Shown here piece by piece: positions 42,367 to 54,164 of a stretch of DNA of 64,000 bases. The position numbers were made by a program, and so were the translations under genes. The notes below the pieces were generated by a model that was not told where the DNA came from, searched no databases, and saw only the letters and a program-made list of their open reading frames with translations. The DNA is from Stereocaulon alpinum (Eukaryota > Ascomycota > Lecanoromycetes > Lecanorales > Stereocaulaceae), in the NCBI GenBank assembly GCA_018257865.1, contig JAEUBA010000114.1, forward strand, positions 1 to 64,000, given 5' to 3'. Positions within the stretch are counted from its first letter, which is position 1, and each line of letters begins with the position of its first letter.

Positions 42367-45300
42367 CTAGGTTCCGCCTTGTCCAGCATCTTGTTGATTG
42401 TAGGTATCCCCCGCGATTGGATCTAACTCTTCTTGCCCGTCATGGTCCCGTGTGAGGTCGTAGTTATGCATGACCAGATTTAGAGGCGATAGTTCCGCTT
42501 CGTATACCGTACGGCCGTGTTCTCCGATCAGGTGTCTGAGGTAGTCGTATTGGGATTGTTTGCGCTTGTGCTCACTGGTTTGGATTCCGACAGCTCCGAG
42601 ATCGTACGGTGCAGGTGACATGGCTTCGCCATGTTTGGTGTCTTCGGTTTTGATCTTGATCTTGCGGGATCTTTTGGTTGGGGGAAGACGAGGAGGTTCT
42701 TCGTCATCGTCTTCTGCGACTGGGGGGTTTAGGGCTTTGCGTTTGCGGCTTTTAGTCGGGGTGTCTTTCGGTTTCGTGGCTTTTGATGGCTAAGGCGTCG
42801 CCCGCTCGAGAAACCCCGGTAAGGAGGCGGGCACTGTTGGACATGAAGCCCAGCTTCTGGGATCCCACCATGCATAGGATAACCACCAATTTCTCGTGTC
42901 CACATCCTCTAACCCAGGAGTCAGTGCTACCGCGCGTTGGGTGAGGGTGACCTGTGCTAGGTACCCTGCGAGGATGACGATGTCCTTAGCCGCAATGCCC
43001 TGCTGAATGTACGATTGACAGAGCTTGATAGCCACTTGGAGCTCCCGTTCGTTCTAGCTCGACTCTCCACTGGTGTGGATCCATACGAAAGGGCGAGCGA
43101 GTCGGAACAAGGTCTGGTGTGCGGCAATAGCCTTACCGGTATTGGGGCGATGTTCTGGACTTAGCTTCGAGGAAGCGGTATTTTTGTACCAGATACGGGG
43201 GATAATATCGCTGATGGCCGGGATGGTACGGTGTTGCTCCGTAAGTTGACAGATGGAATAGCCTAAGGAGACCCAGCGGTGGTATAAGCTCTTATTCGTT
43301 TACCTGGCAAATGGGTTGCGGGTCACCTCCTGCTCCTATGGTGGTAGCTGCTCATCATCTCCTGACAGATGGATACTGGTTTCGCAATAGGCGAGAGCAA
43401 TAAAGAGCTCCCCGTTGTCCGCCTTGCTAGCCTCCTGAACAATGACATGGTCGCCCTTGAAGAACTCCTTGAAGATAGTATAGCCTGAGTTGACCAAGGT
43501 TGTGATGAGGACGGCGACGTCGTTAGTGAGGATATCCTCCGATAGTAGTCGCTCAAAGTTTTTGAACGTCGCCCATTGGTCGGCGGAATCGAGATCGCCC
43601 CTTTCGGCCTCTAGGAATATCTCGCGGAAGCAGGCGCAGAGTCTGTCACGTGAGCTGAGACCACGGACTTGCTGGAGTACTTAGGCGGCCTATGAACTCG
43701 CGCCTATATATATATCACCCGTCTGGTGGTGATAGTCATAGTCCTCGTCGAAATCTTCCTCGTCAACACCCTCGGTGTCCGGCTCTGCTTCCGATTGCTC
43801 TTCGCTATCGCCATCTCCAGATTCATCGATCTTAGGAGCTTGGCCATCTACAGTTTCGATAGTCTCGGATACTTCGTCGTCTTCAGTTCCAGCTGCCTTA
43901 GAAGCGTTGTCGTTTGGAGCGAGGTCGCCGTCCGGGTTGGGTCGATCTAGAACGCCTGCGGTTTGAAGCAAGAGGGTGCCGAAGCTTGCATCGTGCAGCT
44001 TATACCGACGATCTGGAACGCCCCAAGGTCTTTGTCGGGCTTGCTCTATGATGGATTTGGCAATACGATCATACTGAGACGCGAGGAGCGTCGACGGGGG
44101 TTGCCAACGAGCATTGTCGGTATCGCGAGTCATATTCCGTTGGCCATCGGCTTTGACGACTGCGTTTTCCGTAGTAGGTGAATGGAAGCGGACGACATAC
44201 TTATCCGTGACGGTAATCCCCGCATCCCTAAGGCGAGCGATCTCGGCATTCATTTTCGTGACAAACGAGTCCGCAGCTTTGTTGGTAGGGCTCAGAACCT
44301 TCACCTTCTTACCGGCCGACATCAGCAGCATGGTGACAAGAACATCGACTTTGGTTTTTCCGGTTTCCCATGGTCCCTTCACGAGTCCGAGGTTGTTGGG
44401 CATGTGGCAAGGTATTTTAACGCGTTCATCTGAGACTCGTCCAGCTGGACGCTCCATTGTTGGAGCTTAGCTTGAACATCGATCCCATCAAAAAGATTGG
44501 CCGTGGTCTTGGTGCGGAGGTCTTGTCCGATAATCAGAGTCTCCCATCTGGGGTTATAGACGTGATTTCTGTCCCCTTGATGTGCGGGGTTCAACGTTTT
44601 GATGGCCGCCAATCCGAACTTATATGGCGTATCTGAGAGAATAGGGATCACCGCCACATTCTCAGACCTCCCGTTAAAGCAAAACTGTTCGATCTCGGCC
44701 GGGGGTTTGTCGACTGTGTCAGTGAGATCGAAGACCGACTCGATCTTCATCTTGCTCTATACATTATCGGCGACGGGACGGTTTAATGCAATAGTATAGT
44801 CGATGGAGCTAGCATACGGGAAAGGTCTTGGGAGGATATATGCCGTCCACTGCTCTGATCCGAAGTCCACAAGGAATGAGTCATCGGCGGAAAACCGATA
44901 CTCGAAATTGCTTGGGAGCCGGAGCAGCCCGATATACACCGGATCACCTCCAGGGGTTGTCTGCAGGACACGCAACTGACATTGTCGGACCTGCGCATCT
45001 TTGATGTCCTGGATGTCGTTCTCCTCTTGGTAGATGACCGATATGCCTTCGATGGTCCAGCACTCCTCGCTGCTGGCGTATGTCATTGAAAACGGGAGCG
45101 TCACGGGTGGGCGGCTCGCTCGTGGCGTGACCTGGCCCTTTTGGACCTTGCACTTCGCCTCCGCCAGTCCACCGAACCAACGAGTGTATGGTGGGTGTGC
45201 TCGCTCCAGTGCAAAGGCGTCCCGGACTCCGTTGTATGCCACGAAAAAGGAATTCGAGTCCGATAGGGAAAAGATGGCGGATAAGTCAAGAGGTTCGTCG

Positions 45301-45971
45301 ATGGGCTGGGTGAAGATGCGGAGTAAATGATCCTGAATCACTTGGAAGTTGCCGAGATCGCGACGATCATGGAGGATTCCTTCAGTGTGCGCCGTCGCCG
45401 GGCGAAAACAGAACTTGAGAACCCCGAGCGAGCCGGAGTGACGGTGCTGAATAGCAACGGCTTCTTGCATGTTCACGCAGTAGGAGACATAGGCCATTGC
45501 GGTATAGTCGTCAGGGTTATTCACCCCCCAGAAAGCTTTGGGATACAAGTGTACGAACGGGCGGGCCGTAAGATCACACACAACGTTAAGGCGGAACACC
45601 TATTTATGGATCAGTTCCTCTTCGTGCTCGCGACCAGGTGTCGGTGATGGTTCGCTGACGAAGGCCTTAATCTCGATGCGGATGCTGGACGACCAACTGT
45701 GACGCTCATCGAACTAAATCCGAGCGGTTACACGTGTCCCAGCGATCTTGAATTATCCGATAGGCGTATTGTCGTCAGTGAAGATCAACCTTGCTTTATA
45801 TGAGGGTGCCTTCTTCCGATTCGCCTCAGTGTTCTCCTCTGCTGGACTAGTGGCCGCTTTATGACTGTAATTGTAGTGTTGAAGGGTCTGAGGGTCTGCG
45901 TACACTTCACCCTGTGCAATGAGCGCATCGCCTTCGTCCAGAAGACCGGCCATGTCTTTCTTCTTCGGCAT
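42367..45971 (-). pseudogene. UPF1-like superfamily 1 helicase pseudogene with CAG/CAA-to-stop scars
   Basis: From ATG 45971 one minus-strand frame reads to about 44400 with four internal stops: TAA 45755-45753 and TAG at 45716-45714, 45602-45600 and 44759-44757. All are in phase and all are restorable by a single C. A shift near 44400 leads to LVKGPWETGKTKVDVLVTML (Walker A, GPPGTGKT expected) and KVLSPTNKAADSF (motif Ia). Then come VIVQEASKA (motif II with Gln for the first acid), HLSGDDEQLPP (motif III) and QSYIQQGIAAKDIVIL. The motif V-VI region is deleted after GLEDVDTRN. The frame then passes another TAG (42792-42790) into a basic tail (PTKSRKRKALNPP) that ends at 42367. About 1,200 residues in all. 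SF1 UPF1/ZNFX1-like helicases act on RNA or DNA. Confidence 0.75.
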
Positions 45972-47052
45972 ATTGGCGGTAGATGAAGTATTGCGATCTC
46001 AGGAGGGCGGTGGAATGATTGGAAGGAAGCAGATGAGGGGAGGTAAGACTATAGACTCGTCAGTAGAGGTTTCACTGCACAGGTGATGGTGAGTATACAG
46101 ACACGATATACTTTTTAGTACAGTCCACCACCTGAGTTGGAGTCAGGTCTAAAGGTTTGATAGTGTAGGTCTGAGGTCGATCAGCTGAACCTAAGGAGTC
46201 TGTTAGTAGAATCAAGTAGTAGCGGTGAGTTGTTTACTGACGATAGAGGTAATTCCTTTCAAGCTGCTACCTTCCGTCCTAGGAACCAGTAGGGAATGGA
46301 AATGTGGACGATCGTGATAGGGAAAAAGCAGTGTAGAAGGAGAATTGGAGGATTTTCGAAGAAAGGGTCGTCCGGGCTAGGTGAGGTGTTATGTGTTACA
46401 CCTTAGACGCTGGCGAAGTGAATGCAAGAATGGAAGCCCGGTGATAGTACCGGGTTATCCTTGAGTGTGGTGAATAGAACACTATCTGCAGAAGGTTATG
46501 GTTTAGGGAGTAGAGAGGCTGTAGGTGGACGCTGTCACAGAGTCTGTCAAGTAGTCATAAGGGGAAGCTCGCACCGGGTTAGGGTCGGCAGTTAATGGCT
46601 TTGCAACATTTCAGTTATTGTATTGAGGTGTCTCCCATAGCAGAGACTTTAGGCACCCGGCGCGGAGGTGAATTCTTGATCGACAATTCTAGGTTGAGCG
46701 GTGAAGGCGACTAGGGCCCTTCGAAGATCGAATGGAGAGGCGAACCACTGGAACCACGGCAGTGATCGGGTTTCCAGCCTGTCACTTCTGAAGCTCGCTC
46801 GCTTCCCCCCACTGGATCCTCAGAGCCAGCCAACGCATATGATAAGCCTCACATATTGAGGCGGTCGGGCTCAGTTATGGATGGATATCTGACGGTTGGT
46901 ATTCATTCCGACAGCTTTACTGTGGCCTATCTTATTCACGAGAATGTTCTGTGACTGTCTTGGTTTCCAATCCCTTGTTGCCGATCCCTTTGAGCTCTCA
47001 CACCGCCATCTGACTGCATGTATGTCTTATTATGAGGTTTCGTCCTACCAAC
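45972..47052. other. upstream region of the SF1 helicase gene
   Basis: About 1.1 kb without supported coding sequence. It contains the 25-bp shared motif (46566-46590) and short repeats such as cccggtgatagtaccgggttat near 46440. Confidence 0.4.
46566..46590. promoter_or_regulatory. 25-bp motif upstream of SF1 helicase (copy 2 of 2)
   Basis: Matches 42037-42061 at 24 of 25 positions and has the same orientation and similar distance to a helicase start on the minus strand. Confidence 0.5.
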
Positions 47053-47631
47053 CTAGCCAGACTGTCCGCCTACAACCGTAAGCCCAACTATCTCCTGCAA
47101 TTGCACAACCACCTTCTGTAACGCTGAGACCATGTTCGCCAGGTCCTCCACTTGTTGTTTTAGCTCCGACACATCCCCCCTTCCCGTTGGCTCCGGCTTA
47201 CAACGCTGCGGCGATCCTAACCATTGTGACGACAATGGGGGATTGCATGCCAGGAATTCCGCTTCCGCGGCTGCAATTGCTGGGGGTGAGGACTTGGGCG
47301 ACGGGGTGGTAAAGGGTTTGCGAACCCGTTTGGAAGCTGGGGTAGGGGAGGGAACGGGGAGATTGAGGGAGGATTCTGGAATTTCGCTGGGCCCGTTGGA
47401 GACTGCTGGAGGGGAGGATGTGTTAGGTAGGGACGAGGTGTTTGGAATTTCGCGTTTGCGTTTGGGGGCGGAGTTGAAAGCTTGCCGAGCTGGGCGAGAT
47501 ATATGGCTAGGAACGGAAGGTAGCCAGTCGTTCTTCGTATTGCACAATCGATACTGATTAGCGTTTCCTCTTGCTTCTTGGAATAGTTTCATTGACTGGA
47601 AGGAATATATTTGTAGACGAGGTCTAGCCAA
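47053..47631 (-). CDS. Ser/Pro-rich protein with C-terminal coiled coil, unknown, 5' partial
   Basis: A 192-aa frame from a TTG, open further upstream (QAVALNRKRRSVLARPRLQI) to a TAG, so the real start is lost or in another exon. The N-terminus is basic. The middle is disordered (SNGPSEIPESSLNLPVPSPT, SKRVRKPFTTPSPKSSPP). The C-terminus is a leucine/valine heptad (SELKQQVEDLANMVSALQKV). It could be a DNA-binding or structural protein of a mobile element. No family recognised. Confidence 0.4.
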   Translation of the reverse strand: MARPRLQIYSFQSMKLFQEARGNANQYRLCNTKNDWLPSVPSHISRPARQAFNSAPKRKREIPNTSSLPNTSSPPAVSNGPSEIPESSLNLPVPSPTPASKRVRKPFTTPSPKSSPPAIAAAEAEFLACNPPLSSQWLGSPQRCKPEPTGRGDVSELKQQVEDLANMVSALQKVVVQLQEIVGLTVVGGQSG

Positions 47632-48206
47632 GACGCTTCGTCTCTTCCGGTTTAGGGCGACTGCTTGTCGGCGCTAAGAACGCACCGCAAATGTCTAATG
47701 GACGTCAATAGCAAAGCTCAATGAACATATATCACGAAAGCTCAATGAATATCAGTCAACATATGTTGTACGACTGTCATTATGTGAGTATAGTAGGCGC
47801 ATGGAACGTCCTACAAGGCTAAAACCCTATTCAGCTCATCTCCCGATTCTACCTCAACAGAGTTAAGAAGTGCAATCCTAAGTATAGCATCTATAAGGGC
47901 AATGATACCGATGTCTACCTCGACTTCCACCGCCCAAGACAGGCCTTGCCCGCTCTAGCAGCGCGTCCAAGTATCGCTAAGAAGAGCGTCTCAGACGTAA
48001 CTTTAGCAAAATGGGTAGCGGGAGATGCAGAAGATGCAGACAAGGAGGAAGACCACATGTCAGATGTCAAGCTTGAAACATCGGATATTATGTACAGATA
48101 CCGAGTTGAATTAGGATAGGGACCCTCTACAGTCAACTTTGCAGCTGGTTTAAGGTGCGGCACCCCTTGTTACACCTATTAGCTTCACCATTTCAGGGTT
48201 CTATCG
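47632..48206. other. intergenic, no gene seen
   Basis: About 570 bp with short frames only; no domains. Confidence 0.4.
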
Positions 48207-48305
48207 CCGCCTGCTGCAGTCGGTCGAGCGTTGAACCTAAGTGAAGGTTTTTCCCTCCGTGTCCTTCATTACCAAGTACTTTGATCACAGCTTGCGAGCC
48301 GACTC
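48207..48305 (+). repeat. ~99-bp direct repeat, copy 1
   Basis: Shares gcagtcggtcgagcgttgaac, ctccgtgtccttcatt and caagtactttgatcacagc with the copy at 48409-48507 (about 93% by eye). The two copies are ~200 bp apart, start to start. Confidence 0.85.
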
Positions 48306-48408
48306 CTGTTAATTGAAGACAAGGGGATCTTCGTGGCAAAGTCTTCCTTCATCCCAATACAGCACCGCTCATCTCGCCTATCGCCTTCATAACTCCAGCA
48401 TTCCATGG

Positions 48409-48507
48409 CCGCCCGTTGCAGTCGGTCGAGCGTTGAACCTATGTGAAGCTTTTTTCCTCCGTGTCCTTCATTGCCAAGTACTTTGATCACAGCTTGCGAG
48501 CCGACTC
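48409..48507 (+). repeat. ~99-bp direct repeat, copy 2
   Basis: Second copy of the 48207-48305 unit. A 73-aa minus frame (48269-48490) spans both copies and is probably a by-product of the duplication. Confidence 0.85.
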
Positions 48508-49260
48508 GAAAGGAAACATGGCGAAGAAGGTGACGAATGGGGCTGGGAAGAAGGAGGAGGGTGACGGAGGTAAAGACCTAGGTGGAATAGGTGGAATGAG
48601 CGGCTACGAATCTAATACATATCATAAGAGCTAGTGATTGCTGCGAGTGACTGTAACGGCGGAGGGGTGGTACTCGAGTAGCGGACGATTGGAAAGTACT
48701 ATAACTTTCAGCGCTATGAGAGATACTCAGCCTGGAGGCCTCGCCGGATGTTACTCCGGCTTATACAGCGGGGTGCCTCATATATCCACATAATCATCCT
48801 CCTTATGATCAGCGTCGACGCCTTATTGTTCATATATGACTTGATTTTCCTGCGTAGTATGACCACTGCTTAGGATACTATCGTCTCCATCGGATCCCCA
48901 CTCGAATCTGGGGTCTTCAAAGCAGGGGAAATTTGAGGCGGACATCGGACCAGTCGCTTTGCTGGTTAACTTATAGGTAGAAGATTGGCCGCGTCTGAGG
49001 CAGACGCCTGTTCAACTTCACCGCCACTGCTGGACAGGTCTTCGGAGGAGGAGGGTAGGAGATTAGGCGAGGTATGAGTAGCCAGCTATAATACGGTCAG
49101 CAGGAACAGTCGCTCTATTGAGAGGGGGGCAACTGTGTAGTAAGAGAGAGGAGAGGCTGCAGGAATGAGCTTTCTGACTAGGTAATCGAGTGGAATGGTA
49201 GGGAGAGCTTCTAGGCTAATTTTTATACACCAGAAAGGAAGGTCTAGCGGGGCTATACAC
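48508..49260. other. intergenic, no gene seen
   Basis: About 750 bp; no supported coding sequence. Confidence 0.35.
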
Positions 49261-49860
49261 AGAATCGCTGGCTTGAGTGTTGTCAATGACTCCGAATCGT
49301 CGCGAGTGACCGTATAAGCCAAATGTGTTTCGTATAGAAGCTTGATCTATTGTCATTCGCGAGGTACGTAGCCATTATTACAGGTTTCGAGTAGATTTCG
49401 TGAATAAGCAATACATGATTGCTTCATAGGCATAACAATCTACGCTCTCGCAAATAGTACTACTGCATGGCCTTTAATCTTAAGATTAGTGACTTCGAGC
49501 GATTCCAAAGCAATATTATCGGCTGATTTCCTTGTCGATGTGATACTTACGTGGGTGAAATTACGATATATGTCTATCCTTCCCCTTATCTCTAGGCACA
49601 CTATGGCTTGTGGTCACCACGCTCTGTTCGTCTGCTTATCAGGCGTATTGCTACTGCTGAGCAGCTTGATTGTTATCTTAGATTGGATTCGTCACTTGTC
49701 GGCTATAGTAGTCATCAGTCTACCCTTTATCGCTTTCTTACGTTGGAGCGGCCATGAACTCCGAGCGATAGACACAAGTCGAGATGGAGACCAACTAGCA
49801 TCAAATAATGAAGATCGATTGCCCAAGACGACGTAGATTCACGGCTTCCTCATTCTTATA
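49261..49860 (+). repeat. duplicated locus D, copy A (inverted partner at 54165-54490)
   Basis: Matches the reverse complement of 54165-54490 in several blocks: gctggcttgagt.ttgtc.atgac, tcgtcgcgagtgaccgt, atagaagcttgat, ctactgctgagcagctt, gaagatcgattgc and gtagattcacggc. Copy A has about 230 bp more in the middle. Both copies translate in the same sense to LLLSSLIVIL and NEDRL. The ORF 49489-49836 (115 aa, one or two hydrophobic segments) may therefore be the remains of a duplicated gene. Confidence 0.7.
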
Positions 49861-50548
49861 GGCGTACAATACGCTATAAAATTAGCGCCTCGACGTTACT
49901 CAACATCACGAATCCAGTGGAGGAGAATGGTAGGTGGAACGAAGCAAGATCGCCATCTTTTCAGGCTTTACTACCTCTATCCTTAATTGTATCCAAACAT
50001 TGTCGATAATTCTAGTCTTTATAGACGTGTCTAAGAGGATCTTTTAGATCTTATAACTGCAACTTACCAAATTTTGGTGAGGTGCGGCTCCTTTCCGATA
50101 CCCTCGTACCTGAACAATGCCAACTATTGATTAATTACTGGTTTTATCGGTTCAAACGGGCTGGCCTTTAAACTGCACTGCTAAGCACTAATTTCGGTCC
50201 AGTTCGGCTTCAAAGTTGAACGGTTTAAACCACTAAGAACGTTGGTCGAGGCTCGAGAGTAGACACACTGCTCGATTAATAATTCTAGTATTAAATATAG
50301 AAATCCTACTAAGAGCTCCGTTGACATAGATGTAGATTTGTCTATATAATTATATACTAACCCACTTCGATTTGTCGAATTTAATCCCATAGGTCAGTCT
50401 TGTCGATATTGAAAATTGTCAAGAAGTTAGGTTACCAATTCCCGGAATCTTAATCTAAGGAGGTGTGTGTGACTTAGAGATGCTAGAGACTGTTGGCAGT
50501 CGTTCGAGCGTCTTCTTTCATTCAGACTGACTGCTTTAATGTAATTAT
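49861..50548. other. AT-rich intergenic, no gene seen
   Basis: About 690 bp of AT-rich sequence without supported genes. Confidence 0.4.
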
Positions 50549-50628
50549 TCATTCAGTCATTCAGTCATTCAGTCATTCAGTCATTCAGTCATTCAGTCAT
50601 TCAGTCATTCAGTCATTCAGTCACTCAG
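50549..50628 (+). repeat. 8-bp microsatellite (tcattcag)n
   Basis: Nine perfect copies of tcattcag (50549-50620) followed by one variant, tcactcag. Length-variable simple repeat. Confidence 0.98.
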
Positions 50629-50995
50629 TCATCTGCTTCGACCAGAGCCATAGCTCACGGCGCTTCAGCCATCGTTGGTAACGTAGACTGATCAATCAGA
50701 GTAAGACGCGGTGCTATTCTTGGTTGTTGTAAGCGAGTGGTGCGTTTAGTCTGCCGTCCCACATAACACACACAGAAATACCAGCGGAGGAGGAGGAGGT
50801 AGATGAGGAGTAACATGAGGAGGAACGTGATGAGGAACATGATGAAGAGAACATTGACGGGGGCATTATAAAGCTTGAGAGGTCTATATTTCCACCTTTG
50901 CTTACTATTCATCTCCGATTGATTTCCTTCGTTCGATTTAATTCCTGTCTTTTTCGTCCTTCACATCTTTCACACAAACCCCTACGGTATATCCA

Positions 50996-51680
50996 ATGCG
51001 CCTAAACACTCATCTAAATTCAATGGCCTCCACTCAACACACCAGCCGTCTCAACGAGCTGTCCCACACCCGTTACCAAGAGTCGCCCATTTTCACTACC
51101 CACAACACACCCGTCCCTAATTTCTGGGCTGTTACAGTCACCATCCCTCAAGCACACCTGAGTGCGTACTCGGGCCTCTGCCGATCCATCAAATCCGCGA
51201 AGGCGGAGGCATGTAAGAAGCTACTACACCACCTCGGTGACGCGCCCCTGTCCCTGCTGTTTTATTTTCATCACTGACACGCTGTGCACAGGCTGCGAGG
51301 ACCCTCTGCTCATATCTCTTGCAACGACCTCCTCCACCATCCAGCTCAATGAGTGGGCCCACCAGTTGTATCATGCTCCGCCACGCTTCGTCTTCTACGA
51401 AGGCCCGATAGACCGCCTTTGGGTCGCTATGGTGAAGGTGGGCAACATGGAGGCTCTGTCCATGCTCAGCGTGTCCAAGAAGGCCGCGATGGCGGACGCA
51501 TCGCAGTCTATGCTGCAGCAGCTTGTCGGTATGTTGTCTTGTCCGAACACCACTCGTCCCGGACTAACATCTTGGCTGCTTAACTACATGGCCACGACAA
51601 TGCCGACTTTGCCACGAAAAAAACGGACATCTTTCATAGGGTGGTTCAGGTTTTCAAAAATAAAAGTTCAAAATAGTTGA
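50996..51680 (+). CDS. small protein with two double-stranded RNA-binding motifs
   Basis: Exon 1 is 50996-51236 and exon 2 is 51292-51680, with a 55-bp intron (gtgacg...tcactgacac...gtgcacag) in phase 1. The first dsRBD-like block is LNELSHTRYQESPIFTTH ... NFWAVTVTIPQAH ... SIKSAKAEACKKLLHHLG. The second is IQLNEWAHQLYHAPPRFVFY ... LWVAMVKVGNMEAL ... SKKAAMADASQSMLQQL, each ending in the A-rich helix with the conserved KKAA/AKAEA motif. The protein is about 209 aa; the last ~50 residues could be a retained second intron (gtatgt at 51529). A downstream ATG at 51023 (MASTQ) has a better context. The family could act in RNA silencing or dsRNA sensing; that is inference. Confidence 0.7.
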
Positions 51681-53099
51681 TGTGACCAATTGGTTGCCCC
51701 GGGACACCGTAGTGAACTGCTAGGGTCTACGGGGGCTTGGCGAGGAACTTTTCTTTCAGCTTCCAAGGGGCAAGCTTGATTTCTAAGTGACCGTCTATCA
51801 GGTTCTAGTAATTCTTGCAGCTTTGAAAGCGCATCCAAATTGCGCGCATTATACACATATGAATATAAGAAATATAGCCTGCGGTTATTGCTAGTTACTG
51901 GCTGGTAGCTGCTGGTAGGAGGTGTTGCTCGCTCCTAGCTGCGGGCGAGGAAAGCCCCCAACTCACAACCTCGATTCCCAAGCAACCGTCCGGCCGAATT
52001 CTATAATTTTTAGCTCGATAGAAAGCGCTTTTCTTCAGCTGTTAGGCCATATGATTTCTATAATCTCATAATAGTATCCAACTCTGAGGACGAAGGTTGA
52101 GTTTAGGCCCGGCAGATCGACGGCTAGAATTAAGGTTAGGAACATCAGAACTCAACTTTCTTCTAATATTGATAACGTTTAAAGGAAGTATCAGAATTAC
52201 ATATAATTATATATCTGGAAGTCACATTGGTGAGGAGTATAATTCCTCAAGAACTTTCTTTTTTAAATATTACTAGTAGTTGTACCAAAAACCTGATTCA
52301 AAGCCTGAGCACAACCTTGCTCATCTCTGTCCTGATCATCATCTTCTAGCACTCGTGGAGTATCTATAGCTTCATGTGGGTGTACGTATGGTGGTGGTTG
52401 GCTGTCGATATTCGCTGCCTCCATAAAGCGTTGAAGAACCTATGCGCGTAAGGTGTGGGGTTCGCACGTGTTGCTATGACCCCTTTTAACGAACAAAAAT
52501 AAGCACATAGCTGCAACGTACATTTGTTAGTCATGGATCTTATACTATTGTAATGCAATTAGAAGCCGTACCTTTGATACCTCAATGGCAGAGATGAACA
52601 ACCTGAATGCTTCGAACAGAGCTGTAGAGAGAGATAATAAGAAGATGGAATTGCGCAGAGTTGTTGCTGGCGATCTTCCAATATGGGGCGGGCGCTCTTT
52701 ATATCAGCGAACACTTCCCTTCTGATCTCTTGAATTTATTCTAGACCTAGTAAGTGTACGGGGGACACTGAACTCTACAGCCGAGGGGTGAAGCCTAAAA
52801 TAGGCACTTACTTACGCGCTTCCAACAACGAGGACGCTGACCAGATAGGTGAATCCTAAATCTAGGCACTTACTTACGCGCTTGCAACAACGATGACCCT
52901 AGCTACAGCTTCTGAATTCCTTCCTCTATAGCGAGGAGGGCGCTGACCAGGTATATTACTTAGTTCGATGCTATTATAGTTTATTCTATTGGACGCCATT
53001 GTGTCCAAATATGTATAGTATCACAATTATCCGCTGAAGATGAGCTATGTAAGGACACACCACCATTCAATCCCGCTTCCCTGACCTACCACTAGCATT
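51681..53099. other. AT-rich intergenic with a 40-bp direct repeat
   Basis: About 1.4 kb. No supported gene. A ~42-bp unit containing ggcacttacttacgcgctt and caacaacga is repeated at about 52789-52831 and 52850-52893. Confidence 0.5.
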
Positions 53100-53860
53100 T
53101 TAGATGAGATGATGTTCAACGGCAAAAGGCATAGAAGACGAGGAAAGCGCTCGACCAGATGCGGTCCTATTCGCTGAGTTTTTTACCTGCACCTGTGAAT
53201 GACAAGTTAGGAAGGGGAAATGACAGGCTTGCGACAAGTATCCCAAAGAGCTGTTTGATTTCGCGAGGTCAGCGGCGGAAGACTTGTCATCAATGCGTAA
53301 GTTGGAGGCCGGGCTTTCAGTGGGCGTGGCCTTCGAAGGTGAGTGCAAACCGATGGTGATCATCGACATAGTATCAGTGCAAGTTGGCATCACGTTTCGA
53401 AACAGTCCAGGAGTTGTTTCTAGCGTGTACCAGAGGGGGTGGTCGATTGGCCATTGGCCCAGAGCTTCCACTAATAAGTAGCCGGCACCCCCTACTAGAG
53501 AATCTACAAGTTACCCTCAAATTCTGAAGCACCGTAATGCCCTCCGCTCTGCCATATCGTCGACTTCACTGCAAATGCCCATGTCAGAACAATCACCAGC
53601 TGGAATCTTCCGCGTGTGGGTATGGTATCGGCAATGATTGTAATTCAGCTGCCGTCCTCACCAGGGGTTCAGCTTGAAGATGGTAACGGCGCTAGGTTAA
53701 GACTTGTTAGTATCGCTAACAAGCGTGGAGAATGTGAAACGATAGCAACAGGCCGCGTTTCGCTGCGCCAAGTGGTCTGGCGTAGGACTGCCGGGATCGA
53801 CTCAATCATTCTCATCGAGACGCCATGGAGCTTTCTCTATGACATGTTGTATTTGCGCTG
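53100..53860 (-). pseudogene. possible degenerate gene of unknown family
   Basis: The minus frame 53471-53100 has a coding-like start (MEALGQWPIDHPLWYTLETT, then LFRNVMPTCTDTMSMITIGL) that ends at a plausible donor. Upstream, other frames read IADTIPTRGRFQLVIVLTW and AVKSTIWQSGGHYGASEFEG with in-frame TGA codons. A plus-strand alternative (53616-53948) cannot be excluded. No domain recognised. Confidence 0.25.
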
Positions 53861-54164
53861 TTGCCAACGTTCGATTTTGGCTTCTAACAGCAATTACAGA
53901 GTCGGATTATCTAGAAAGTCCTGCCTGCAGAGCGATGGGTGCCGGTGAAGCACAGTGAGGATGTCTACTTACAGATCGATCTATTACATGACCTTAGTCC
54001 TCAGTCTTTCGTGTCCGTAGTCCAATGAAGTCTCGTAAGTGTCACTCTACTGACCTATACGCTAAGAGTAATGTGACTTTGAGACAATTTGCTTTTGAGA
54101 GAGATCGAAAATACTTCGATACAGTCAAGGATATCGGTAGCAAAGCCTATGAAGATATGAGATT

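Noticed and set aside
48269..48490. 73-aa minus-strand ORF
   Set aside because: Spans the two direct repeats; open frame explained by the duplication and no domain seen.
53616..53948. 110-aa plus-strand ORF
   Set aside because: Weak coding character and competing minus-strand frames; strand cannot be decided and no domain is seen.
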